From Gallaecimonas mangrovi (GTDB taxonomy: Bacteria > Pseudomonadota > Gammaproteobacteria > Enterobacterales > Gallaecimonadaceae), in assembly GCF_003367375.1 (NCBI RefSeq), contig NZ_CP031416.1:3231501-3295500 (forward strand): a DNA stretch of 64,000 nt. Direction: 5' to 3'. Of this stretch, positions 50,833 through 61,007 are shown piece after piece. The position numbers were made by a program, and so were the translations under genes. The notes below the pieces were generated by a model, which ran no database searches, was not told the origin of the DNA, and was given only the letters and a program-made list of their open reading frames with translations. How positions within the stretch are numbered: position 1 is the stretch's first letter; each line of letters begins with the position of its first letter.

Positions 50833-51789
50833 ATGACACAGTCACCTAAACCCCCGGCACAACAAGAGTCACAAAGTGGATTTCACTTGTTGTCAGCAGC
50901 CAACGAAGAAGATCTACTACGCATGGTTGTGCGACAAATGCAGGACCCAATGTTACAACTCACCACCGACGGCACCGTCATTTATGTGAACAGCGCCGCC
51001 GAGACGTTACTGGGTAAACCTGCCGCTCACTTTATTGGCCAGAAATGGCAGCACTGGGTTAGCGCTCCGTGGCAAGAGCGGTTCAACGATATCTTTTTAA
51101 AGAAAAATAATAAGCTGGAACACCAGATTATTCCCACTACCGAAATGACCATTAAATTTAACGACCGCGACATTCTTCCAGCCAATGTGTCCATGTCGTT
51201 TATTCCGTCGAAAAATGCCTGCTTTTTAATAACCCTGCAAGATTTAAGTAGCCACAAAAATGAGGTGCAAAAGCTTTTCCAACTGGCATCAACCGACAGC
51301 CTGACCAGCCTGGCCAATCGCCGTACCTTTTTGGATGTACTAGAAACGCAGTGGCAGAAATACAGACAGCAACGCCGGCCAATAAGCGCCATTATGATTG
51401 ATGTCGATTTCTTTAAAATATTCAACGACCAATATGGCCATATTCATGGCGATAAATGCCTGCAACGGATTGCAAAAGAATTAACAGCGATATTGCCTGA
51501 CAAAGAATGTTTGGCAGCTCGCTACGGGGGAGAAGAATTCACCATACTGCTGCCAGGGCATACCAGTGCGCAGGCGCAAAAGGTGGCGCAAGACTTACGG
51601 GATAAAATAAACCATTTAGATTTTTGTAAGGCAGGTCTTGGCAGTGATGTCTGCATTACCGTCAGCCAGGGCATTGCCACCGAAACCAACGGCCAGTACC
51701 GCACCGCCGAGGCGCTGCTGTTTGCCGCCGACACCGCGCTGTACCGGGCCAAAGCCGATGGCCGCGACCGGGTTAATATCTCGATGTAA
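50833..51789 (+). CDS. PAS-GGDEF diguanylate cyclase
   Basis: A 318-residue cytosolic protein started at ATG 50833 (GGAG 9 bases upstream). Residues ~35-140 are a PAS domain (MQDPMLQLTTDGTVIYVNSAAE). Residues ~150-318 are a GGDEF domain: STDSLTSLANRRTFLDVLE, MIDVDFFKIFNDQYGHIHGD, active-site RYGGEEF, then AADTALYRAKADGRDRVNIS. The catalytic motif is intact, so it should make c-di-GMP. The four residues where the inhibitory RxxD site normally stands are DKEC, so product inhibition is probably lost. The stop lies inside a 14-bp hairpin. Confidence 0.92.
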   Translation: MTQSPKPPAQQESQSGFHLLSAANEEDLLRMVVRQMQDPMLQLTTDGTVIYVNSAAETLLGKPAAHFIGQKWQHWVSAPWQERFNDIFLKKNNKLEHQIIPTTEMTIKFNDRDILPANVSMSFIPSKNACFLITLQDLSSHKNEVQKLFQLASTDSLTSLANRRTFLDVLETQWQKYRQQRRPISAIMIDVDFFKIFNDQYGHIHGDKCLQRIAKELTAILPDKECLAARYGGEEFTILLPGHTSAQAQKVAQDLRDKINHLDFCKAGLGSDVCITVSQGIATETNGQYRTAEALLFAADTALYRAKADGRDRVNISM

Positions 51790-51812
51790 CCCGTCGGCGT
51801 TACATCGAGATA
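51777..51812. other. Perfect 14-bp hairpin spanning the cyclase stop codon
   Basis: TATCTCGATGTAAC and its exact inverse, GTTACATCGAGATA, are separated by 8 bases (CCGTCGGC). The left arm contains the stop codon TAA. No T-run follows on the plus strand, so it is not a standard terminator. It sits between convergent genes and may stabilise mRNA 3' ends or serve both directions. Confidence 0.6.
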
Positions 51813-51831
51813 AGGGCAAGGGACGCCCGTT

Positions 51832-52827
51832 TTACGCTTTTACCGACATCAGTATCGACAATGCCTCAATGCGTTTTTGTTCGTCATAAACGTCATTGGT
51901 AAACATCAGCTCATCTACCTCAAGCTCTTGGACGATGCTTTCCAGCCTTTCTTTAATACTCTCTGGCCCACCTTGTACCGACAGCCCCAAAAACGCATTC
52001 ACTGACGCCTTTTCACCTTCGCTCCAAAGCGGCTCCATGTTATCAACCGGCGGTTTAAGCCACAGTGGCTGACCACGCATCAATGCCAATATGCGTTGCA
52101 GTGAACTGGTGCCAATGTAGGCAGCTTCGTCGTCGGTTTCAGCAGCAACCAGCGGTAGCCCTAACATCACATAAGGCTTATCCAGCACCTTGGAGGGTTG
52201 GAACTGGCTGCGATAAAGCCGAATAGCGTCATACACAAAGCGCGGTGCAAAGTGACCGGCAAAGGCATAAGGCAGGCCGCGCTGCGCGGCCAGTTGCGCA
52301 CTAAACAGGCTGGAACCTAACAGCCAGATGGGCACTTCGGTGCCCTCCCCCGGTACCGCTTTGACTCTTTTATTAGGGTCGGCCGGGCCCAACAGCTTTT
52401 GCAGCTCGGCCACTTCTTCCGGGAAATGCTCGGCCCGCATCGGGTCGCGATTTAAGGCCCTGCTGGTAATGGGGTCTGACCCCGGCGCCCGGCCAAGGCC
52501 TAAATCAATACGGCCAGGATAGAGGCTTTCCAGGGTGCCAAACTGCTCTGCCACCACCAGCGGCGGGTGGTTAGGCAGCATAATGCCACCAGAGCCGACA
52601 CGAATTTTCTGGGTATTACCAGCGATATAACCAATCAGCACCGCCGTTGCCGAACTGGCAATGCCTTCCATGTTGTGGTGCTCGGCTAGCCAGAAGCGGT
52701 TATAACCCAGGCGCTCTGCCGCTTGCGCGTACGCCAGGCTATGGCGAAGGGTGTCACCGGCACTTTGCCCTTGGCGTATCGGTGCCAGTTCCAATAAGGA
52801 AAAAGGAATAGTAGAAAGCAAAGACAT
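51832..52827 (-). CDS. Luciferase-like flavin monooxygenase (YhbW-like)
   Basis: A 331-residue LLM-class oxidoreductase. The start at 52827 is set by AGGAGG-CCCT-ATG; the longer frame to 52923 is not credible. It shows the family markers [40 protein letters not shown] (segments) and the [12 protein letters not shown] block, close to E. coli YhbW and MsnO8-type luciferase homologues. These use FMNH2 or F420-type cofactors; the substrate is unknown. It is probably transcribed alone: a terminator precedes it and it is convergent with the cyclase gene. Confidence 0.87.
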   Translation of the reverse strand: MSLLSTIPFSLLELAPIRQGQSAGDTLRHSLAYAQAAERLGYNRFWLAEHHNMEGIASSATAVLIGYIAGNTQKIRVGSGGIMLPNHPPLVVAEQFGTLESLYPGRIDLGLGRAPGSDPITSRALNRDPMRAEHFPEEVAELQKLLGPADPNKRVKAVPGEGTEVPIWLLGSSLFSAQLAAQRGLPYAFAGHFAPRFVYDAIRLYRSQFQPSKVLDKPYVMLGLPLVAAETDDEAAYIGTSSLQRILALMRGQPLWLKPPVDNMEPLWSEGEKASVNAFLGLSVQGGPESIKERLESIVQELEVDELMFTNDVYDEQKRIEALSILMSVKA

Positions 52828-52924
52828 AGGGCCTCCTGTTATTTGCCCCAAGTCTATGCTCATGGGTTCACAGATAACAGTAGGCACCCTTTTGGGAAAA
52901 GGTAACCAACCGGTTACCGTCAAT

Positions 52925-52952
52925 AAAAAAGCCGCCTGTAGGCGACTTTTTT
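52925..52952. terminator. Terminator of the TRAP operon
   Basis: A6-G.CGCC-TGTA-GGCG.C-T6 hairpin with one internal mismatch, 15 bases past the dctM stop on the minus strand. It may also work on the plus strand. Confidence 0.83.
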
Positions 52953-52966
52953 AATATTCAGCGCTA

Positions 52967-54253
52967 TTAGCCGGGCATACCTAAGAAGTTAGGCAGCCAC
53001 AACGATACGGCCGGAATGTAGGTCACAATCATCAGGAAGCCCAGCAGCAGCAACAGCCACGGCAGCGCCGCCCTGATGGTTTGCCCAAGGGGCATGCCGG
53101 TTACCGCCGATGTCACAAAGAGGTTGAGCCCCACCGGTGGCGTTATCATGCCAATTTCCATGTTCACCACCATCACTACCCCCAGGTGAATGGGGTCAAT
53201 GCCCAGCTTGATGGCGATGGGGAACAGAATGGGCGCCAAAATCAGAATAATGGCTGACGGCTCCATAAAGTTACCGGCGATCAACAACACGATGTTGACG
53301 ATCAGAAGGAACATCCAGGGCGATAAGCCCAAACCGGTTACCCAAGCCGCAATGGACTGCGGAATTTGCTCGGTGGTCAGCACAAAGGCAAACACCATGG
53401 CATTGGCGATGATAAACATCAGCATGATGGTCATCTTGCCAGCGTCCAGCAGTACCTTGGGGCACTCTTTTATCTTCAAGTCTTTGTAGACAAAAATGGC
53501 CACAAAGCCGGCGTAAACGGCAGCCACAGCCGCGGCTTCAGTGGGGGTAAACATCCCGGAATAAATACCGCCGAGGATGATAACCATCAGCAGCAAACCC
53601 CAGATAGACTTACGCCCTACCCGCAGCCATTCCTTAAAGCTAACCCTTGGCATGGCTGGCAGGTTTTTCTTACGGGCGACAATGTATATGGCCACCATCA
53701 AACCAATACCCAGCAGTGCCCCTGGCACAACCCCAGCCATAAACAGCTTGCCCACCGAGCTTTCGGTGGCAGCGGCATAAACCACCATCACGATAGAAGG
53801 CGGGATCAGAATGCCCAAGGTACCGGCGTTACAAACGATACCGGCGCCAAATTCTTTGGGGTAACCGGAACGCACCATGCCAGCAATGGCGATAGAACCT
53901 ACCGCCGCCACCGTTGCCGGCGACGAGCCAGACAAGGCGGCAAACAGCATACAAGCCAGCACCGCCGCAATGGCCAGGCCACCTCGAATATGGCCAACCG
54001 AGGCGTTAGCAAAGTCGATAAGACGACGCGCTACACCGCCGCTGGTCATAAAGGCGCCAGAGAGCAGGAAGAACGGAATGGCCAGCAAGGTGTAATGCTC
54101 TGAGGTTTCAAAGAGCTTTATCACCAGTGACCGCACCGAGTCTTGGCTGAAAAAGAAGATGGTTAAAGCACCCGATAGCCCGAGGGAGATAGCAATGGGC
54201 ACGCCGATAAGCATCAGCAAAAACAATACGAAGAACAGGAAAAGAATGGTCAT
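52967..54253 (-). CDS. dctM: TRAP transporter large permease DctM
   Basis: A 428-residue ion-transporter-superfamily permease with about 12-13 transmembrane helices. Family segments seen are PIAISLGLSGALTIFFF near the N-terminus, AALSGSSPATVAAVGSIAIAGMVR (in parts), MVRSGYPKEFGAGIVC, and near the C-terminus MITPPVGLNLFVTSAVTG. It uses a Na+ gradient to bring in C4-dicarboxylates or similar acids. The start overlaps the dctQ stop (ATGA). Confidence 0.92.
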   Translation of the reverse strand: MTILFLFFVLFLLMLIGVPIAISLGLSGALTIFFFSQDSVRSLVIKLFETSEHYTLLAIPFFLLSGAFMTSGGVARRLIDFANASVGHIRGGLAIAAVLACMLFAALSGSSPATVAAVGSIAIAGMVRSGYPKEFGAGIVCNAGTLGILIPPSIVMVVYAAATESSVGKLFMAGVVPGALLGIGLMVAIYIVARKKNLPAMPRVSFKEWLRVGRKSIWGLLLMVIILGGIYSGMFTPTEAAAVAAVYAGFVAIFVYKDLKIKECPKVLLDAGKMTIMLMFIIANAMVFAFVLTTEQIPQSIAAWVTGLGLSPWMFLLIVNIVLLIAGNFMEPSAIILILAPILFPIAIKLGIDPIHLGVVMVVNMEIGMITPPVGLNLFVTSAVTGMPLGQTIRAALPWLLLLLGFLMIVTYIPAVSLWLPNFLGMPG

Positions 54254-54900
54254 TTGGACTGTTCCTCATCAACAACGTGTTTCATGGCATCACCGGCTTC
54301 ATCAGCCAGCCCCAGGCCGTCTTGCAGGCCACGGATGATGCGAATCAAAATCTCGACAAAGCGCAGCCATACCAGCACAAAGCCCACCGGCACCACGGCA
54401 CCGATGTACCAGAGCTTGATATGGATTTTTTCCAGATCTTCGGCGTAGAGATTGGCGTCAAACAGCGTTTTTACCCAGTCGTAGCTGGCCACGCACATCA
54501 TGGTGGCATAGAGCAAACAGGCCAGGCAGCCAACAATCGCCAGGAATTTTTGCACCGGCTTTTTGAAGATTTTTACCACCGCATCCACACCAATGTGGCC
54601 AGCGGTACGCACGCCATAGGCCATCCCCAAGAACAACAGCCAGGCAAACAACGCTTTAGTGAGAGCGGTGGACCAGGTCATTTCTTGGGCTAAGCCGATA
54701 AAGAAGTCGCCAACAGACAGGAAAAAGTCGCTGGAGGCGGTCCAGTTCTTGTCGGCTAACCAATCGGATAAATCGTAGAAGGGGGTGTAGAGGTTATTGA
54801 GTACCACATAGACAAATGTCACCAGGGTCATCAATGCCAAAAGGAAGGCGATAACGCCTTCCTCCAATTTGGACCAGAATCGATATACTACTGCAGCCAT
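54250..54900 (-). CDS. dctQ: TRAP transporter small permease DctQ
   Basis: A 216-residue protein with four expected helices, beginning with EEGVIAFLLALMTLVTFVYVVLN. The conserved AWLLFLGMAYGVRTAGHIGVDAVV region (segments) is DctQ-like. It follows dctP by 9 bases and overlaps dctM. It has a longer loop between helices 1 and 2 (YTPFYDLSDWLADKNWTASSD) than the shortest family members. Confidence 0.88.
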   Translation of the reverse strand: MAAVVYRFWSKLEEGVIAFLLALMTLVTFVYVVLNNLYTPFYDLSDWLADKNWTASSDFFLSVGDFFIGLAQEMTWSTALTKALFAWLLFLGMAYGVRTAGHIGVDAVVKIFKKPVQKFLAIVGCLACLLYATMMCVASYDWVKTLFDANLYAEDLEKIHIKLWYIGAVVPVGFVLVWLRFVEILIRIIRGLQDGLGLADEAGDAMKHVVDEEQSK

Positions 54901-54909
54901 CGAGTACCC

Positions 54910-55941
<1,032 letters not shown>

Positions 55942-56091
55942 TTTTCTTATCTGCAGGGCAACCCACAAGTTACGTGGTTAACAATATGCTAGCAGCAGAA
56001 ACATAGCCCGGATATTCGACCTTTGGTTAGCGTATTTGCCTTGGCAGGCGAATAACGGTTCAATAACCCAAAGTCAGCCCGGACCCGGTTC

Positions 56092-56454
56092 ATGCCTCAA
56101 GAACAACCTTTTGTTTTCAATGAAACCTGTACCCCAAGAAGGGTGTTGGAACTCTTTAGCACCAAATGGACATCCATGGTGCTGTACGCCCTTAAATGCG
56201 GCCGTTTACGCACCGGCCAATTGCAGCGCTGCCTGCCGGGTATTAGCAAAAAAATGCTCACCCAAACCCTGCGTGAGCTGGAGGCCGACGGCCTGATAGA
56301 GCGCACCGTTTACCCGGAAGTGCCGCCGCGGGTGGAATACAACCTCACCGACACCGGCGCACTTTTTATTGAGCCTATTGAAATGCTCTACGACTGGGGC
56401 CGGCGGCACGAAAGTCTGCTGGGCAGCTTGAAACTCAGAAGGGGCAAAAGCTGA
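56092..56454 (+). CDS. HxlR-family transcriptional regulator
   Basis: A 120-residue winged-helix protein of the HxlR/MarR-like type. Family signature: [20 protein letters not shown], then [39 protein letters not shown] (in segments). An N-terminal Cys13 stands where redox-sensing HxlR members (YodB, HypR) keep their reactive Cys, so electrophile or oxidant sensing is plausible. It is divergent from dctPQM and its stop abuts yjbQ. Confidence 0.85.
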   Translation: MPQEQPFVFNETCTPRRVLELFSTKWTSMVLYALKCGRLRTGQLQRCLPGISKKMLTQTLRELEADGLIERTVYPEVPPRVEYNLTDTGALFIEPIEMLYDWGRRHESLLGSLKLRRGKS

Positions 56455-56873
56455 TGTGGCAGCAAAAAAGCCTGAACCTAAAGCCCCGCAGCCGCGGTTT
56501 TCATTTAGTTACCGACGAGGTGCTGGCGGCACTGCCAGAGCTGAGCGGCATCAAGGTGGGGCTTTTGCATGTGTTCATTCAGCACACCTCCGCCAGCCTG
56601 ACTCTCAACGAAAACGCGGATCCGACGGTGCGCGGCGACATGGAGCGCCACGTGAACGTGTTAGCCCCCGAGCGGGCACCCTATTACCAGCATGACTACG
56701 AAGGCGACGACGATATGCCGGCCCACATTAAAAGCTCGCTGATGGGGGCAAGCGTTAGCATTCCCATTAGCAATGGCCGCTTGGCATTAGGCACCTGGCA
56801 AGGTATTTGGCTGGGCGAGCATCGCGACCACGGCGGTAGCCGCCGCTTGCTGCTAACAATGCAGGGGGAATGA
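56454..56873 (+). CDS. yjbQ: YjbQ/UPF0047 family protein
   Basis: A 139-residue protein of the secondary thiamine-phosphate-synthase/UPF0047 family, nearly the E. coli YjbQ length. Conserved [34 protein letters not shown] and [16 protein letters not shown] blocks carry the His/Glu/Asp residues of a possible metal site. Enzymatic role is poorly defined; weak thiamine phosphate synthase activity has been reported for homologues. It shares a base with the HxlR gene and overlaps the zinc-ribbon gene. Confidence 0.88.
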   Translation: MWQQKSLNLKPRSRGFHLVTDEVLAALPELSGIKVGLLHVFIQHTSASLTLNENADPTVRGDMERHVNVLAPERAPYYQHDYEGDDDMPAHIKSSLMGASVSIPISNGRLALGTWQGIWLGEHRDHGGSRRLLLTMQGE

Positions 56874-57070
56874 TGGATTTTTCCGGCTTAAATAAGAAAA
56901 CAGCCAAGTCTTTTAACGACCAAAAGGCGCTAATAAAAAAGGTGATGGCCGGGCGCAGCGTGCCCTGCCCGGTATGTAAAGGGCCACTGACCTTGCACCC
57001 GCCCGGTAGCAGCAAACCCGGCATTCGCTGCGCCAAAGGCTGCACCGATATTGGCCTTGAATTTGAATAA
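56870..57070 (+). CDS. Small zinc-ribbon-like protein
   Basis: A 66-residue protein with a Cys pair CPVC and a second pair CAKGC near residues 32-58, an arrangement that looks like a zinc ribbon. The N-terminal half is basic and helical. Two start codons are adjacent (56870 and 56873). It is co-transcribed with HxlR and yjbQ, and a strong terminator follows. Role unknown; zinc binding is inferred from the four Cys. Confidence 0.68.
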   Translation: MMDFSGLNKKTAKSFNDQKALIKKVMAGRSVPCPVCKGPLTLHPPGSSKPGIRCAKGCTDIGLEFE

Positions 57071-57096
57071 AAAAGCCCGCTGTCGCGGGCTTTTTT
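57069..57096. terminator. Bidirectional terminator between zinc-ribbon gene and alr
   Basis: A6-GCCCGC-TGTC-GCGGGC-T6 stem directly past the small gene's stop codon and just beyond the alr stop on the other strand. Confidence 0.92.
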
Positions 57097-57097
57097 A

Positions 57098-58171
57098 TTA
57101 GGTAAATTCGTAGCGCACCCGTTGGGCGATATTACAAAGTAGCTCGTAGGCAATGGTGCTGGCGCACTCAGCCACTTCTTCAACCGCCACATTGGGGCCC
57201 CAAAGTTCGACCGCATCGCCAATTGCGTCTGTGGCATCGGGGCCCAAATCAACGGTGACCATATCCATTGATACCCGGCCCACCAAAGGTACCCGGCGGC
57301 CCCCCACAAAAAGCGGCGTGCCGGGGCGCGCATGGCGCGGGTAACCGTCGCCGTAGCCAATGGCAACCACCCCAATCAAGGTATCCTGCTCGGCGCGCCA
57401 AGTGGCGCCGTAACCTACGGGTTCACCGGTCTTTTGGCGTTTAATGGCAATCAGGCTTGAGACCAACCGCATTACCGGTTTTAGGTCGTAGTCGCTGGCC
57501 TTAGCGCCGGCCATGGGGCAACCGCCATAGAGCATTAGCCCTGGGCGCACCCAGTCAAAATGCGCCTCAGGCAAACTTAAAATGGCGGCAGAGGCAGCCA
57601 TGGATACCGGCCCTTGCCAGTGGCTGGCAAGGGGCAGGAACTGGTCGATTTGCTGCTGGTTTAATGGATGGCCTTTTTCGTCGGCACAGGCAAAGTGACT
57701 GACCAGCCCGACCTTGTCCGCCACTTTGCCGGTGGCAATCAAGGCGGCGTGGTAGTCAGCCACTTCGGCCGGTAATAGCCCCAGCCGGTGCATGCCGCTA
57801 TCAACCTTAATCCAGGCGGTAATAGGCTTTGGCATCAACACCGACTGCAGCATCTGTAACTGCGCTGGCGAATGAAAAACCGCCTGCACTCCTTGCGCGG
57901 CCATTACCGGGAGGTCGTCGGCGTTAAAGCAGCCTTCAAGCATCACTATCGGTTGGGTAATACCGGCGCTTCTTAAGGCCAGGGCCTCATTTAACCGCGC
58001 TACGGCAAAGGCATCGGCCTGGCTCAGCGCCTTGGCTATTTCCACCTGGTTGTGGCCATAACCATTGGCCTTTAATACCGCCAACACCTGCGCCTTGGGG
58101 GCGAAGCGTTTAACCACGGCAAAGTTGTGAGCCAGCGCCTGGGTATCAATAACAGCTGTAGCGACTTTCAT
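57098..58171 (-). CDS. alr: Alanine racemase
   Basis: A PLP enzyme interconverting L- and D-alanine for peptidoglycan. 357 residues, the E. coli Alr size. The PLP lysine is Lys34 in VLKANGYGH, and the catalytic Tyr region is IGYGDGYPRHA (~residues 250-260), with the C-terminal RVSMDMVTVDLG block. It follows dnaB by 5 bases on the same strand, as in E. coli (dnaB-alr), so the two are co-transcribed. Confidence 0.95.
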   Translation of the reverse strand: MKVATAVIDTQALAHNFAVVKRFAPKAQVLAVLKANGYGHNQVEIAKALSQADAFAVARLNEALALRSAGITQPIVMLEGCFNADDLPVMAAQGVQAVFHSPAQLQMLQSVLMPKPITAWIKVDSGMHRLGLLPAEVADYHAALIATGKVADKVGLVSHFACADEKGHPLNQQQIDQFLPLASHWQGPVSMAASAAILSLPEAHFDWVRPGLMLYGGCPMAGAKASDYDLKPVMRLVSSLIAIKRQKTGEPVGYGATWRAEQDTLIGVVAIGYGDGYPRHARPGTPLFVGGRRVPLVGRVSMDMVTVDLGPDATDAIGDAVELWGPNVAVEEVAECASTIAYELLCNIAQRVRYEFT

Positions 58172-58176
58172 GGCGC

Positions 58177-59580
58177 TTAGTATTCGTCCTCTATGGCCGG
58201 GCCCGCGTAATTGTCAAAGCGCGAGAAGTGGCCCTGGAAGGTAAGCCGCACCCGGCCAATAGGGCCGTTCCGCTGCTTACCAATAATGATTTCGGCAGTG
58301 CCTTTGTGGTCGCTGTCTTCGTGGTAGACCTCGTCACGGTAGATGAACATGATAAGGTCGGCGTCTTGCTCGATAGAGCCCGATTCCCGCAAGTCCGAGT
58401 TAACAGGGCGTTTGTCTGAGCGCTGTTCCAAGGAACGGTTGAGCTGCGACAGGGCAATCACCGGGCATTCCAGCTCTTTAGCCAGCGCCTTGAGCGAGCG
58501 GGAAATTTCGGCAATTTCCAGGGTTCGGTTATCTTGCATGCCCGGCACCGTCATCAGCTGCAGGTAATCGACCATGATCATGGAAATACCGCCATGTTCA
58601 CGAGCAATACGCCGGGCTCTTGAGCGCACCTCGGTTGGGGTCAGGCCCGACGAGTCGTCGATATACATTTTGCCCTTTTCCATCAGCAAGCCCATGGTTG
58701 AGCTAAGGCGCGCCCAGTCGTCGTCGTCCAATTGGCCGGTACGAATTTTGGTTTGGTCAATGCGGCCCAACGAGGCCAGCATCCGCATCATGATCTGCTC
58801 AGAGGGCATCTCCAGGCTGTAAATGAGTACCGGCTTGTCTTGGGTCATGGCGGCATATTCCGCCAGGTTCATGGCAAAGGTGGTTTTACCCATGGACGGA
58901 CGAGCGGCGACAATGATGAGGTCTGAAGACTGCAGGCCAGCGGTCATTTTATCCAGATCTTGAAAGCCGGTAGAGACACCGGTTACGCCGTCGTGGGGCT
59001 GGCCAAACAGTTTTTCGATACGGTCGACGGTCTTTTCAAGAATGCGTTTTAAGTCTTGCGGGCCTTCGTTGGCACTGGCCCGGCTTTCGGCAATTTTAAA
59101 AACGCGGCTTTCAGCTAAATCCAGCAATTCACCGGTACTGCGCCCTTGCGGGTCAAAACCGGACTCGGCAATTTCGTTGGCCACGCCGATCATTTCCCGC
59201 ACTACGGCGCGCTCACGCACAATTTCGGCGTAAGCGTGAATGTTGGCAGCGCTGGGGGTGTTGCGGGCCATTTCCGCCAGATAGGCGAAGCCACCGGCCT
59301 CTTCCAGGATGTTCTCCCGTTCCATTTGCTCGGAGACGGTAATCAGATCCAAGGGCTTGTTGAGCGCCATCAGCTGCACCATGGCTTTAAAAATCAGCCG
59401 GTGGGCACGGGAATAAAAATCTTGCTCAACCACCGCTTCAGCGACCCTGTCCCAGGCCTGGTTATCCAGCAAAAGCCCGCCAAGCACGCTCTGCTCGGCT
59501 TCCAGAGAGTGAGGAGGTACTTTGAGTGCGGCAACCTTTGAGTCACCTTCCTTATTGAAAGCCTTACGCTTTTCCGCCAT
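58177..59580 (-). CDS. dnaB: Replicative DNA helicase DnaB
   Basis: The hexameric replicative helicase, 467 residues. The N-terminal domain begins ~residue 20 (PHSLEAEQSVLGGLLLDNQAWD), and the RecA-like domain has Walker A ARPSMGKTTFAMN at ~residues 229-241. The DnaB signatures LYSLEMPSEQIMMRMLASL-type and MVDYLQLM (Walker B) are visible. The C-terminal IGKQRNGPIGRVRLTF completes the ring interface. No intein. It heads the dnaB-alr operon. Confidence 0.96.
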   Translation of the reverse strand: MAEKRKAFNKEGDSKVAALKVPPHSLEAEQSVLGGLLLDNQAWDRVAEAVVEQDFYSRAHRLIFKAMVQLMALNKPLDLITVSEQMERENILEEAGGFAYLAEMARNTPSAANIHAYAEIVRERAVVREMIGVANEIAESGFDPQGRSTGELLDLAESRVFKIAESRASANEGPQDLKRILEKTVDRIEKLFGQPHDGVTGVSTGFQDLDKMTAGLQSSDLIIVAARPSMGKTTFAMNLAEYAAMTQDKPVLIYSLEMPSEQIMMRMLASLGRIDQTKIRTGQLDDDDWARLSSTMGLLMEKGKMYIDDSSGLTPTEVRSRARRIAREHGGISMIMVDYLQLMTVPGMQDNRTLEIAEISRSLKALAKELECPVIALSQLNRSLEQRSDKRPVNSDLRESGSIEQDADLIMFIYRDEVYHEDSDHKGTAEIIIGKQRNGPIGRVRLTFQGHFSRFDNYAGPAIEDEY

Positions 59581-59656
59581 GAGTCAGTATCAGTTCAATC
59601 ATTGGCCCACTATTATGTAGCTAAAGTAAATGAACCTAAAGACTCACGGAAGAACC

Positions 59657-60721
59657 ATGACCAAAGCATTTATATTTGCCTTGATTCTCCCCTTTGCTGC
59701 CATGGCTGCTGATGACCCGGCCAAAACCAGCGATACGAGCCCATCAACCCAGGGTGATAACAGCACCCAGACCAAAGAAAACACCGCTAAAACCGCAGAT
59801 AAAAAAACGCAGTCAAAGGACGATAAAACCAAACAAAACAGCGACAAAACTGCCGAAGACGACGCCCCTATTGCCGTGGAGCCACCGCAACCTGCCCCCA
59901 TTGAGGAAAGGGCCAAAAAAGACAATGGCTTGGTGGAACAGCGTGCCAACCGCGAACGCGATACCGCTGAGAACCCCTTTGTTATCACCCCCCATAACCC
60001 CAACTATATGCTGCCGGTTTATTACAACCGCAATATTGACCGTAAGTCTTATGCTGACAGCCTTGCTAACAATGAAAGCCTGGATAAAGTCGAGTTTAAA
60101 TTTCAGGTGAGTATGAAATTCCCCTTGGCAGTCAAACTGTTCAATGGCGATAACAGCCTCTGGGTGGCATATACCCAACAATCATACTGGCAGGCTTATA
60201 ACTCTGGGCTTTCATCACCGTTTCGGGAGTCAAACTACGAGCCCGAGATCTTTTTAAACTTCAACATCAGCGACGATTGGTACGGCATAAAACCCAAATA
60301 CCTGCGCCTGGGGGCTATTCACCAATCCAATGGCCGCTCTGACCCTTATTCAAGGTCATGGAACCGCCTTTACGCTGACTTTATTTTCGAGAGCGGCAAC
60401 TTCGTCTTTAACGTTAAACCCTGGTATCGCATCCCCGAAGATAAGGAAGACGACAACAACCCGGATATTGAGAAATACCTCGGGTACGGCTCGGTGTCCG
60501 GTGTTTATGTGATGGGCAATTACAGCCTTAACTTTCTGCTGCGCAACAACTTAAGGGGCAGCGGCAATAAAGGGGCTGTGCAGTTGGGCTTTTCGTTCCC
60601 GCTGTGGGGCAAATTACGTGGCTATGTGCAGTACTTTAACGGCTATGGCGAGTCGCTGATTGACTACAACCATGCCACCGAAAGCTTAGGGCTGGGGATC
60701 ATGCTCACCAACTGGCTGTAA
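59657..60721 (+). CDS. pldA: Outer-membrane phospholipase A with long disordered N-terminus
   Basis: OMPLA hydrolyses phospholipids misplaced in the outer leaflet. From ATG 59657 (GGAAG upstream) it is 354 residues with a signal peptide (KAFIFALILPFAAMA). The catalytic triad pattern of E. coli PldA (His142, Ser144, Asn156) is reproduced in the spacing of HQSNGRSDPYSRSWN: His, Ser two residues on, and Asn twelve residues after Ser. The beta-barrel closes with GLGIMLTNWL. A Thr/Lys/Asp/Gln-rich stretch of about 65 residues between the signal and the barrel (TKENTAKTADKKTQSKDDKT) is not present in the 289-residue E. coli protein. Confidence 0.9.
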   Translation: MTKAFIFALILPFAAMAADDPAKTSDTSPSTQGDNSTQTKENTAKTADKKTQSKDDKTKQNSDKTAEDDAPIAVEPPQPAPIEERAKKDNGLVEQRANRERDTAENPFVITPHNPNYMLPVYYNRNIDRKSYADSLANNESLDKVEFKFQVSMKFPLAVKLFNGDNSLWVAYTQQSYWQAYNSGLSSPFRESNYEPEIFLNFNISDDWYGIKPKYLRLGAIHQSNGRSDPYSRSWNRLYADFIFESGNFVFNVKPWYRIPEDKEDDNNPDIEKYLGYGSVSGVYVMGNYSLNFLLRNNLRGSGNKGAVQLGFSFPLWGKLRGYVQYFNGYGESLIDYNHATESLGLGIMLTNWL

Positions 60722-61007
60722 ATCCCGTCAGCCTTCGTTAAAAGCGAAACACAATGACTCAAGCAAAGTCATTTTGTGCTGAAAAACAAACTGTTATCCT
60801 TTCGCGCCGGTTTTTTGGGGTTGCAAGTACCCACCAAACCGGCTTTGGGTTAGCTAGCGTCCAACCGGCAAGGTAGTGCCTATCGCGCGGCAATAAAGCC
60901 TTGATTCAGCCAGCTTTTGGCAGGCTGAGTGGCTAGCTTATATCCTAAGGTCATAACAGCAGTCGCAGTTGCCAGGGCACAGGGTGCCCGAAGCAAAAGG
61001 AGACAAC

